Source: an uncultured Collinsella sp.
Lineage (GTDB): Bacteria > Actinomycetota > Coriobacteriia > Coriobacteriales > Coriobacteriaceae
Length of the DNA stretch: 11,020 nucleotides
Assembly: GCA_900555515.1 (NCBI GenBank)
Contig: USLO01000048.1
Coordinates: 1-11,020, forward strand
Direction of reading: 5' to 3'
The translations under genes and the position numbers were made by a program. Below, piece by piece: positions 1 through 6,049 of this stretch. Within the stretch, counting starts at the first letter, position 1; each line of letters starts with the position of its first letter. The notes beneath the pieces are model-generated. The model was not told the DNA's origin, did no database searches, and worked only from the letters and a program-made list of their open reading frames with translations.

Positions 1-1262
1 ACGGCCAGCACCAGCACATCGAGCGCGGCCTCCAGGTCCTCGACCGTGGGATAGCTCGGCGCGATGCGGATGTTGGTATCGCGCGGGTCCTTGCCATAGG
101 GCCAGGTAGCACCGGCCGGCGTGAGCTTGACGCCCAGGTCGGCGCAAAGCGCAGCAACCTTCCGGGCCGAGCCCTCGGGACCATCGAAGCTTACAAAGTA
201 GCCGCCGCGGGGGTGCGTCCAGGTGGCGCAGCCCGTGCCGCCCAGGCCCTCGGTGAGCTTGCGCTCAACGGCCTCAAAGCGCGGACGCAAAAACTCGGCA
301 TGCTTTTTCATATGCTCCTTGACCGCCTCGATGGTGGGAAGGAAACGCACGTGACGCAGCTGGTTGAGCTTGTCGGCGCTGATAAGACCTGCCTTCAGGC
401 GCTTGGAGAACTCGGCAATAACCGCGGGGCTCGCACCGATAAAGCCAATGCCGGCGCCCGGGAAGGTGATCTTGGACGTCGAGGCAAAGGCCACCACGCG
501 ATCCTCGGTGCCCGCCGCACGAGCGAGGTCAAAGATGTTTGCGAGCTCGTCGGTCTCGTCGTACAGGTCGTGCACGCAGTAGGCGTTGTCCCAGAAGATG
601 CGGAAATCGGACGCGGCCGTGGGCATCTCGACCAGGCGGCGCACGGTGTCCTCGCTAAAGGTGATGCCCGTGGGGTTGGAATACTTGGGCACGCACCAGA
701 TGCCCTTGATGGAGTCGTCGGCGGCAACCAGGCGCTCGACCTCGTCCATGTCGGGGCCGTTGTCGGTCATCGCGACGGGGACGTTCTCGATACCCAGGTC
801 GGCGGTGATGCCAAAGTGGCGGTCGTAGCCGGGAACAGGACACAGGAACTTGACCTTCTTGCCGTCGTGCGCGGCCTCGTAAGCCTCCCAGGGCTCGCTG
901 CCGCACGAGCCGCAGCGCCAAAACATGCCGGCGATATCGTGCTCGATCAGCAGGCTCGACGAACCCAATACGAGCGTCTGCTCGGCGGGGCAACCCAGGA
1001 ACTCCCCCGCCAGCTTGCGTGCCGAGGGAATACCCTCAAAGCAGCCGTAGTTGGAACAATCGACGTTGCCATCGTGCAGATCGGCGTCGGCGTTGAGGAT
1101 ATCGAGCATGGGGCGTGAGATGTCAACCTGGGAGGGCGACGGCTTGCCGCGGGCCATGTCGAGCGCCAGGCCCTTGGCCTTGACCTCGGCGACCTCGGCT
1201 TTGAGCGCCTCGATGGCGGCATCGAGTTCGGTGGTTTCCATCTTCTGGTAGATCGTCTGCAT
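1..1262 (-). CDS. Class I aminotransferase, aspartate aminotransferase type Ic-like (3' end cut by window edge)
   Basis: PLP-dependent aminotransferase, probably transferring the amino group between aspartate (or a similar amino acid) and 2-oxoglutarate in the cytoplasm. The frame is open for 420 codons from the ATG at 1262 to base 1. Family members are usually slightly longer than this, so only a few C-terminal residues should be missing. Visible motifs: an N-terminal segment with MARGKPSPSQVD (about residues 36-47); YSNPTG with PLP-contacting Asn196; DNAY with Asp225 and Tyr228; STSKITFPGAG with Schiff-base Lys264; and NIRIAPSYP with the likely carboxylate-binding Arg399. The MARGKPSP segment and the FLCPVPGYDRHF stretch (about 139-150) resemble the type Ic group known from Actinobacteria rather than classical AspC; this subgroup call is from memory. 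The start is supported by GAAAGG about 8 bases upstream and a TATACT -10 box further up. It is divergent from the small gene at 1413. Substrate preference cannot be read from sequence. Confidence 0.88.
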   Translation of the reverse strand, partial: MQTIYQKMETTELDAAIEALKAEVAEVKAKGLALDMARGKPSPSQVDISRPMLDILNADADLHDGNVDCSNYGCFEGIPSARKLAGEFLGCPAEQTLVLGSSSLLIEHDIAGMFWRCGSCGSEPWEAYEAAHDGKKVKFLCPVPGYDRHFGITADLGIENVPVAMTDNGPDMDEVERLVAADDSIKGIWCVPKYSNPTGITFSEDTVRRLVEMPTAASDFRIFWDNAYCVHDLYDETDELANIFDLARAAGTEDRVVAFASTSKITFPGAGIGFIGASPAVIAEFSKRLKAGLISADKLNQLRHVRFLPTIEAVKEHMKKHAEFLRPRFEAVERKLTEGLGGTGCATWTHPRGGYFVSFDGPEGSARKVAALCADLGVKLTPAGATWPYGKDPRDTNIRIAPSYPTVEDLEAALDVLVLA

Positions 1263-1304
1263 GGGATGCGACCTTTCGCGAAGCGGTACGTTGCATTTCG
1301 TCTA

Positions 1305-1333
1305 AGTATAGACCGCCACCGCCGCAACGTTAT
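1305..1333 (-). promoter_or_regulatory. Candidate promoter of the aminotransferase gene
   Basis: On the minus strand a good -10 hexamer, TATACT, lies at 1310-1305, about 43 bases before the ATG at 1262. The hexamer 17 bases further upstream (ATAACG, 1333-1328) is a poor -35 match, so the call rests mainly on the -10 box and its placement between two divergent genes. Confidence 0.4.
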
Positions 1334-1412
1334 GAAGCCGTGATAGATTAAGTCCATCGCAATAAATTACGAATCGCCGCGCATGCCGGCGTGGAGCGCC
1401 CAAGGAGGCACT

Positions 1413-1667
1413 ATGGAGTACGGATCGTTCCAGGCCGAGGAATTCGGAGACCTGCAGCGCCTGGTCGACGGACTGTTTTACGACCGCCACGCCATCGACC
1501 GCCTGGATCTGATCGTACAGGCCGAAATCTTGGACCTGGCGCCCGATCTCATGGAAATCGTCAACCTGCTGCCGCCCGGCTATTACGATCGTCAGTCCCT
1601 TTGCGACCAGCTCAACTCTGCCTTGGCCGCCCACGGCTGGGGCGCCGTCTACGGCACCGTGGAATAA
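1413..1667 (+). CDS. Small conserved-looking protein of unknown function, 84 aa
   Basis: The product is an acidic, soluble-looking protein without signal peptide, membrane segment or cysteine pair. It starts MEYGSFQAEEFGDLQ and ends WGAVYGTVE. The middle part (about 14-52) is predicted helical, with alternating acidic and leucine residues (LVDGLFYDRH, IDRLDLIVQAEIL, LAPDLMEIVNLL). A loop with PPGYYDR follows, then a final helix. The start at 1413 is chosen because AAGGAGG at 1402-1408 precedes it. The upstream in-frame ATG at 1383 has no ribosome binding site. Codon use matches neighbouring genes, and no overlapping frame competes convincingly, so it looks like a real gene. I do not recognise the family. 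It stands alone, divergent from the aminotransferase and convergent with nhaA. Its transcript would end at the hairpin at 1912-1950. Confidence 0.75.
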   Translation: MEYGSFQAEEFGDLQRLVDGLFYDRHAIDRLDLIVQAEILDLAPDLMEIVNLLPPGYYDRQSLCDQLNSALAAHGWGAVYGTVE

Positions 1668-1747
1668 ACCTCGAGGCCGACGATTTGGCCCGTTTCCCGA
1701 CCCTGGCGAGGCTTGTTTTAGGGCTTGTGGCCAAAAAAGGGCAAATA

Positions 1748-1935
1748 TGAGTACTGTTACCTTTTTAGTAGCAGCGATTCTTGGTCGAAATCGGCAAAAC
1801 TCGACTTGAAACTCCCTAATCACCGTCAGCTAGCGCCAAATTGGAAGTCGATAGTCACTCATTAACGTACAGTTCTTATAACTTTGTTCATTATTTTCCA
1901 CACCTAAAATGAAACGCCGTTTGTGACAGTACTCA
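1748..1935. repeat. 188-base interval bounded by 13-nt inverted repeats (possible MITE-like element or alternative RNA pairing)
   Basis: TGAGTACTGTTAC at 1748-1760 is the reverse complement of GTGACAGTACTCA at 1923-1935, apart from one position that can pair as G-U in RNA. The interval is AT-rich and has no gene. The right copy overlaps the loop and inner stem of the terminator at 1912-1950, so in a plus-strand transcript the left copy could compete with terminator folding. No target-site duplication is visible. Confidence 0.45.
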
Positions 1936-1950
1936 CAAACGGCGTTTTTT
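1912..1950 (+). terminator. Strong intrinsic terminator between the 84-aa gene and nhaA
   Basis: A perfect 15-bp stem (AAACGCCGTTTGTGA 1912-1926 with TCACAAACGGCGTTT 1933-1947) with loop CAGTAC is followed by T to 1950. The plus orientation has the better U-tract. On the minus strand the stem is followed by CATTTTAGG, so it may also stop nhaA transcripts, which fits the convergent gene order. Confidence 0.88.
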
Positions 1951-2041
1951 GACCACGGGGGTATCTGGCAGGGGGCCAGTAGCACCCGGATCCGAGTTTC
2001 GAACGCATCCAAACCGGTTCTGGTGTCTTTTTTTCGAGCTT

Positions 2042-3400
2042 TTACTCGTCCTTGGGCGCCGGGTGCTTGCAGACCACACTCATGTAGATCATGCCGAGCA
2101 CGGCCGCGGTGACAGAACCGGCAAGAATGGCGGCCTTGGCAGCCAGAACCTCAAACTGGGCCGTCGGGAAAGCAAGGCCGCTAATGAGAATCGACATGGT
2201 AAAGCCGATACCGCCCAGAATGCCCACGCCGGCGATCATATGCCAGTTGACGTTGTGCGGCAGCTCACAAGCCTTGAGCTTAACCAGGGCGAACGTCATG
2301 CCAAAGATGCCAATCGGCTTGCCCAGCAGCATGCCAAAGTACACGCCGAGCGTCACCGGGTCGGTCAGCAGCGTGCTCATGTCCACGCCCACTAGGCGAA
2401 CCTGTGCGTTGACGAACGCAAAGATCGGCAGGATCACAAAGTTGACCGGCGTGGAGATCAGACGCTCCATGCGAATGAGCGGCGGGGTCACGCGGTGCAT
2501 GACGCGCTCGACCTTGGTGGTCGAGACGGTAAAGTCATGCTGGCCCAGGATGTGTGCCTCGTCATCGTAGCGGTCATCGAGCAGCGGCAGGCACTCGCCC
2601 AACCAATCGGTGAGGCTATCGAGCTTGACGCCGCACTTGGCCGGGATGGTAAAGGCCAAGATGACGCCGGCGAGCGTAGCATGCACGCCGCTCTTGAACA
2701 TGCAGAACCACAGCAGCAGGCCCAGCACCGAGTACGGGGCGAGGCGGTAATGCTGCGTCTTGTTGAGCCACACGAGCGCGCAGGTCACAAGCGCGGCGGC
2801 GCCCAACCAAAACGGATTGGGGCTCTGACCGTAGAAGATGGCGATGGCGGCGATGGAAATGAGGTCGTCGGCGATGGCGAGCGTCGAGAAGAACACGCGC
2901 ACGCCGTTAGGCACACGGTTGCCCAAAAGCGACAGCACGCCCAACGCGAAGGCAATATCGGTTGCCATGGGGATGGCCCAGCCGTTGCGGGCGCCGGCAT
3001 GGTTAAAGATCAGGTAGATGCAGGCGGGAACGACGACGCCGCCCACGGCCGCCAGCATGGGAAGCATGGCCTGACGCGGGTTCTTGAGCTCGCCGACCGT
3101 CATCTCGTACTTAAGCTCGATGCCCACCAGCAAAAAGAAGATCGCCATGAGGAAGTCGTTGACGAAAAGCTCGACGGTGAGACCGGCCGTAAGGTTGCCC
3201 AGGCCCACATACAGCGGGGTCTCCAAAAAGTGATGGATGGCCTCGTAGGCATCGGTATTGGCGCAAATGACGGCGGCGATGGCGGCGAAGACCATGACGG
3301 CGGCGGAAATCGTGCCGTTCTCGGTGATGCGCTCCCAAATGTCGTGGCGCTCAAAACGCTTGCGCTCACGAACGTTAAACAGCTGCTCGGGTGCTGCCAT
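2042..3400 (-). CDS. nhaA: Na+/H+ antiporter NhaA
   Basis: Integral membrane antiporter that exports Na+ (or Li+) in exchange for H+, serving pH and sodium homeostasis. It has 452 residues against about 390 in E. coli NhaA, with hydrophobic segments throughout. The signature region reads ATDIAFALGVLSLLG and then LAIADDL. It contains Asp148 (counterpart of E. coli Asp133) and the ion-binding pair Asp178-Asp179 (Asp163-Asp164). Lys361 in LLGKPIGI matches E. coli Lys300. The extra length is an N-terminal charged cytoplasmic tail of about 25 residues and an enlarged hydrophilic loop at about 254-312, rich in acidic residues and His (DDRYDDEAHILGQHD), between the FTIP helix end and the LPIFAFVNA helix. 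The start is supported by AAAGGAG at 3413-3407, six bases upstream. ppaC lies upstream on the same strand, but a terminator separates them. The leader carries unusual hairpins (see 3415-3430 and 3434-3469). Confidence 0.97.
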   Translation of the reverse strand: MAAPEQLFNVRERKRFERHDIWERITENGTISAAVMVFAAIAAVICANTDAYEAIHHFLETPLYVGLGNLTAGLTVELFVNDFLMAIFFLLVGIELKYEMTVGELKNPRQAMLPMLAAVGGVVVPACIYLIFNHAGARNGWAIPMATDIAFALGVLSLLGNRVPNGVRVFFSTLAIADDLISIAAIAIFYGQSPNPFWLGAAALVTCALVWLNKTQHYRLAPYSVLGLLLWFCMFKSGVHATLAGVILAFTIPAKCGVKLDSLTDWLGECLPLLDDRYDDEAHILGQHDFTVSTTKVERVMHRVTPPLIRMERLISTPVNFVILPIFAFVNAQVRLVGVDMSTLLTDPVTLGVYFGMLLGKPIGIFGMTFALVKLKACELPHNVNWHMIAGVGILGGIGFTMSILISGLAFPTAQFEVLAAKAAILAGSVTAAVLGMIYMSVVCKHPAPKDE

Positions 3401-3414
3401 GGGCGGCTCCTTTC

Positions 3415-3430
3415 ACGGGAAAGCTCCCGT
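3415..3430 (-). promoter_or_regulatory. Small hairpin next to the nhaA ribosome binding site
   Basis: On the minus strand ACGGGA, loop GCTT, TCCCGT forms a perfect 6-bp stem ending two bases before the AAAGGAG of nhaA. An alternative pairing, CTTTC with GAAAG around a CCGT loop, would cover part of the ribosome binding site. The two folds exclude each other. Whether either matters is unknown. Confidence 0.35.
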
Positions 3431-3433
3431 CTT

Positions 3434-3469
3434 AAAAAAGCACGGCCCGCCCAAGTGGCGGTGCCGCGC
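3434..3469 (-). terminator. Terminator-like hairpin in the nhaA leader (candidate attenuator)
   Basis: On the minus strand a GC-rich stem (3469-3457 pairing with 3451-3440, 12 pairs with one G-U and one bulged A) closes a 5-base loop. It is followed directly by six T (3439-3434). It ends 34 bases before the nhaA ATG. Because ppaC already has a strong terminator at 3609-3648, this second one looks like a leader element of nhaA. A backup terminator for ppaC remains possible if nhaA starts from a promoter I could not find. Confidence 0.55.
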
Positions 3470-3608
3470 TCTAACGTATTACGCTTGCATCTAGCCTACC
3501 CTGCACGACAGGCACGCAGGCGTGGCCGAAAAGCGGAACCACAGGTTGAACATTATTTGCTCAACGGCACGGGCGCGCCTATCCAAGAGACGACGCGGCG
3601 CCGTGCAC

Positions 3609-3648
3609 AAAAAACGACCGGAGCGCGGGGCTTCCGCGATCCGGTCGT
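3609..3648 (-). terminator. Intrinsic terminator of ppaC
   Basis: On the minus strand ACGACCGGA (3648-3640) pairs perfectly with TCCGGTCGT (3622-3614). Beyond one G-A mismatch an inner 5-bp stem CGCGG/CCGCG continues the helix. Five T follow at 3613-3609. It begins 20 bases after the ppaC stop, the usual position. Confidence 0.88.
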
Positions 3649-3667
3649 GGCGTTTGGTCAACTAAAC

Positions 3668-4591
3668 CTAGCAGGCGGCCATGACGGGGGCAGCGACCTG
3701 CTTCTTACGGGAGAGGACGCCCGGCATCCAGACGCCGTCGTGCTCGTCGGCAATGCCCAGGCCCTTCTGAGCAGCCTCGGTCTCGCCCTCGAGCAGGACC
3801 TGCGAGCCCTCCTCCATGATGTCAGTGATGCACAGGACGATGCCGTCGGCACCCTTCTCGGCGGCGTAGGCGCGCATGGCCTCGCGAATCTCGTCGATCA
3901 TGCCGAGTGCGCGAGTCTTGTCGACAGTCTCGTACTGGCCGATGAGCAGCTTCTTGCCGGCAGGCTCGAACATCTTGATGTCGTTGCCGACCATCTCGGC
4001 TGCGGTGAAGGAGCCAGACGGACGGGTGAGGAAGACCTCCATGCCAAACTTGACCGGGTCGACGCCCACCTGCTCGCCGAGCTTGGCGGCGACGGCGCGG
4101 TCGACATCGGTGGTGGTGGGGCTCTTGAGCATGAGCGTGTCGGTCATCATGGCCGAGAGCAGCAGCTTGGCCTGGACGTCGGAAAGCTCAACGCCGAGCA
4201 CGCCGGCGAGCTTGGTGACGATGGTGCAGCTGGAGCCCCAGGGCAGGCAGATGTAGTGCAGCGGGCCGGCGGTCTCGAAGTCGCCGATGCGGTGATGATC
4301 GACAACGCCAAAGACCGTGGCGTCCTTAAGGCCGGCGACGGACTGGGCAGACTCGTTGTGGTCGGTGAGGACGACGAGCTGACCAGCCTCGACGGACTCG
4401 ATCACGCGGGGCTCGGCGATGCCGGCGTCGGCGAGCAGCTTGGCGGACTCGGCCGGAAGCTGACCAAGGGCGCAGGCCTCGTAGGTGTTGCCGGCATACT
4501 CAACCTGGTTGAGCAGCTGGGACAGGACGACGGCGCTCATGATGGCGTCGTTATCGGGGTTCTGGTGACCAAAGACAAGAACGTTTGCCAT
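3668..4591 (-). CDS. ppaC: Manganese-dependent inorganic pyrophosphatase (family II, DHH)
   Basis: Cytoplasmic enzyme that splits pyrophosphate into two phosphates, pulling biosynthetic reactions forward. Its 307 residues match the short family II form without CBS/DRTGG regulatory inserts. The N-terminal DHH domain begins with GHQNPDNDAI, giving metal ligands His9, Asp13 and Asp15. Asp77 lies in VLTDHNE, the DHH motif is Asp98-His99-His100, and Asp151 follows in SAMMTDT. The C-terminal DHHA2 domain ends with the substrate-binding SRKKQ motif at 294-298. These residues agree with the B. subtilis enzyme in kind and order. The start has GGAGG at 4602-4598, six bases upstream. A promoter is not clear; TGCTACCAT (minus strand, about 4640-4632) could be an extended -10. 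It has its own terminator at 3609-3648, so it is probably monocistronic or the end of a short unit with glk. Confidence 0.97.
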   Translation of the reverse strand: MANVLVFGHQNPDNDAIMSAVVLSQLLNQVEYAGNTYEACALGQLPAESAKLLADAGIAEPRVIESVEAGQLVVLTDHNESAQSVAGLKDATVFGVVDHHRIGDFETAGPLHYICLPWGSSCTIVTKLAGVLGVELSDVQAKLLLSAMMTDTLMLKSPTTTDVDRAVAAKLGEQVGVDPVKFGMEVFLTRPSGSFTAAEMVGNDIKMFEPAGKKLLIGQYETVDKTRALGMIDEIREAMRAYAAEKGADGIVLCITDIMEEGSQVLLEGETEAAQKGLGIADEHDGVWMPGVLSRKKQVAAPVMAAC

Positions 4592-4707
4592 GGATATCCT
4601 CCACTTGATATGTGTACTTGGACGTAGCTATGGTAGCACGCCGATGCCGAGCCTTCGCAGACGGAAGGGCCACGGCATATTTTGGGGCGCAGGCACGGGG
4701 GCCAAGG

Positions 4708-4758
4708 CTGTCCCTTTTGCACCATGTTGGTGCAATGTAACCTGTCCCCCTTGCACCA
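4708..4758. repeat. 17-nt near-direct repeat with internal palindrome downstream of glk
   Basis: CTGTCCCTTTTGCACCA at 4708-4724 recurs as CTGTCCCCCTTGCACCA at 4742-4758 (15 of 17 identical, period 34). The end of the first copy, TTGCACCA 4717-4724, forms an 8-bp palindrome with TGGTGCAA 4728-4735 around TGT. In the minus (glk) direction the unit starts one base after the stop codon and could act as a transcript-end structure. There is no T-run, so it is not a classical terminator. The layout resembles REP-type intergenic repeats. Confidence 0.55.
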
Positions 4759-4759
4759 G

Positions 4760-5713
4760 CTATTTACCGGCGGCGCGCAGAGCTACGTAGGCGGCACCGA
4801 TGATACCGGCGTCGTTTCCGAGCGAAGCAACCTTAATGGGCGTCTCGCGCGAGGCGGAGAGCGCGTACTGCTTAAAGTGCTCGCGAACCTTGTCGAGGTA
4901 AACATCGGCCGAGGCGGAGGCGCCGCCGCCGATGAGGAACATCTCGGGGTCGACCACGTTGGCGATAAGTGCCAGGGCGCGACCGAGATAGTCGGCCATG
5001 GTATCGGCCGCGGCCAGCGCGAGCTTGTCGCCCTCGCGACAAGCCTGGAACACGTCCTTGGAATCGGAGGGGCCGGTCAGCTCGATGGGCTCGACGCCCG
5101 CCTTCTTGCACTCGGCAAGGTAGTTGCTCACCACGCCGGTGGCGCTGGAATACTGCTCCAGGTGGCCATGGCCGCCGCAGCCGCAGGTGCGCTCCTCGGC
5201 CGGGTTCAGGCACATGTGGCCAATCTCGCCGCCAGCACCCACAACGCCCGATACCACGTCGCCGTTAACGATAACGCCGCCGCCCACGCCGGTACCAATG
5301 GTGACCATCACCACGTTCTGTACGCCCTTGGCAGAGCCGAGCCAGGCCTCGCCCATAGCAGCAGCGTTGGCGTCGTTCTCGTACTTAACGACCGCGTCGG
5401 GGCAGTGCTCCTGGATGGCGATCTTGAGCTCGGGCAGGTTGATGGCGATGTTCGCCTTGACCTTGGCATCGCCCGATGCCGGGATGGGGCACGGAACGGC
5501 CAGGCCAATGCCCGACACAAAGGCACGCGGAATCTGGGCCTTGGCGACCACCTGGTCGATAGCCTCGGTCACCGCGGCAAAGCCCGCAGCGTCAACGATG
5601 GGAGGCGTGGGCACGCTGGCCTTGGCAAGCAGGTTTCCGTCCTCATCGAACAGACCCTCCTTGACCGAGGTGCCGCCGACGTCGATGCCGATGTAATACT
5701 GCTTAGGTTCCAT
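4760..5713 (-). CDS. ROK-family glucokinase
   Basis: Probably phosphorylates glucose to glucose-6-phosphate with ATP in the cytoplasm; a related hexose or N-acetylhexosamine as substrate cannot be excluded. It has 317 residues, typical for ROK kinases without a DNA-binding domain. The phosphate-binding motif is DVGGTS (11-16). The catalytic segment ENDANAAAMGE includes the likely base Asp114, followed by IGTGVGGG (139-146) and GGEIGHM (161-167). The zinc motif reads CGCGGHGHLE (177-186): it keeps His166, Cys177 and Cys179 but has His184 where ROK proteins normally have a third cysteine. The start at 5713 is preferred because GAAAGG lies at 5728-5723. The upstream in-frame ATGs near 5740 and 5779 have no such site. 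It is divergent from the GntR regulator gene, which may control it. The leader contains an AT-rich hairpin at 5768-5807. Confidence 0.92.
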   Translation of the reverse strand: MEPKQYYIGIDVGGTSVKEGLFDEDGNLLAKASVPTPPIVDAAGFAAVTEAIDQVVAKAQIPRAFVSGIGLAVPCPIPASGDAKVKANIAINLPELKIAIQEHCPDAVVKYENDANAAAMGEAWLGSAKGVQNVVMVTIGTGVGGGVIVNGDVVSGVVGAGGEIGHMCLNPAEERTCGCGGHGHLEQYSSATGVVSNYLAECKKAGVEPIELTGPSDSKDVFQACREGDKLALAAADTMADYLGRALALIANVVDPEMFLIGGGASASADVYLDKVREHFKQYALSASRETPIKVASLGNDAGIIGAAYVALRAAGK

Positions 5714-5767
5714 GGGAGCCCGCCTTTCTCGTTTAAACATTGCCTGTATGGTACCGCTCCCAAGGCA

Positions 5768-5807
5768 AAAACCTACCAAAAAGGACAGGTTTGTTTTGGC
5801 AGGTTTT
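5768..5807 (-). promoter_or_regulatory. Leader hairpin of glk, possible attenuator
   Basis: AAAACCTACCAAAA (5768-5781) and TTTTGGCAGGTTTT (5794-5807) form a 14-bp stem with one mismatch around a 12-base loop. In the glk direction the stem ends in a T-run (GGTTTTTGCC), so it resembles a weak intrinsic terminator about 55 bases before the glk start. No other minus-strand gene lies upstream, so it can only act on the glk transcript. A protein-binding site is an alternative. Confidence 0.5.
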
Positions 5808-5852
5808 ATCTGGGGAAGCGCAGAGTACGAGATTCGGTTCGCTGGGTGTTAT

Positions 5853-5880
5853 ATCGGTTCGGCCCCGTCCTCGGACCGAT
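5853..5880. repeat. Inverted repeat in the glk/gntR intergenic region
   Basis: ATCGGTTCGG (5853-5862) pairs with TCGGACCGAT (5871-5880): six perfect outer pairs, then four inner positions including two G-T pairs, around an 8-base loop. It may be an operator or a hairpin in the glk leader. No known operator consensus is matched. Confidence 0.4.
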
Positions 5881-6002
5881 CATTTCTCAACACGACACTA
5901 CTCAGATGTTTATCATTTAAAACGCTCTAAATTTATAAGCGGGGCGACTTTTAATTTTATCTTTCTCGAACTTTTCAATAACTCAATAGAGATACTTAGG
6001 TG

Positions 6003-6031
6003 TTGACTATACTTTCTTTTATTCTCAATCA
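6003..6031 (+). promoter_or_regulatory. Candidate promoter and possible operator of the GntR gene
   Basis: TTGACTATACT at 6003-6013 contains both a -35-like TTGACT and a good -10 hexamer TATACT (6008-6013). With TATACT as the -10, transcription would start near 6020 and give a leader of about 30 bases. With TTGACT as the -35, the -10 (CAATCA, 6026-6031) is poor. The reverse complement reads AAGTATAGTCAA, loosely like the GTATAGAC half of sites used by HutC-type regulators, so autoregulation is conceivable. Confidence 0.4.
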
Positions 6032-6049
6032 AGTTGGAAAGGAGGTTCC

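Larger units (their letters stand above)
1668..2041. other. 374-base intergenic region between convergent genes
   Basis: No convincing protein gene. It is clearly more AT-rich than the flanking genes from about 1740 to 1915. It holds a possible 20-codon mini-ORF (ATG 1747, TGA 1807-1809) behind an AAAGGG at 1736-1741, a 13-nt inverted repeat pair (1748-1760 and 1923-1935), a 7-bp complementary pair (TCGACTT 1801-1807 with AAGTCGA 1845-1851), and a strong terminator at 1912-1950. The last 90 bases before the nhaA stop show no clear element apart from a T-run at about 2028-2034 on the plus strand. Confidence 0.7.
5714..6049. other. 336-base AT-rich divergent intergenic region between glk and the GntR gene
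   Basis: No protein gene. Two inverted repeats lie on the glk side (5768-5807 and 5853-5880). From about 5881 to 6040 the DNA is strongly AT-rich, unlike the surrounding GC-rich genes, and ends in the promoter of the regulator gene. The two leaders are unusually long for this genome's spacing, which suggests regulation in both directions. Confidence 0.7.

Noticed and set aside
213..1118. Plus-strand open frame of 301 codons opposite the aminotransferase
   Set aside because: The minus strand encodes an uninterrupted aminotransferase with PLP lysine and other active-site residues; the plus frame is its shadow.
1830..2012. Possible 60-aa minus-strand protein after nhaA
   Set aside because: The frame runs straight through the 15-bp terminator stem and has no ribosome binding site. 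Its Cys/Tyr-containing sequence is the translation of hairpin and AT-rich DNA.
2495..4627. Long plus-strand open frame of 710 codons opposite nhaA and ppaC
   Set aside because: It lies antisense to two clear genes with complete motifs and spans their intergenic region and terminators. The translation is Gly/Ala/His/Asp-rich without domains, as expected from the complement of GC-rich codons.
4682..5920. Plus-strand open frame of 412 codons opposite glk
   Set aside because: Antisense shadow of the ROK kinase; no domain and no ribosome binding site.
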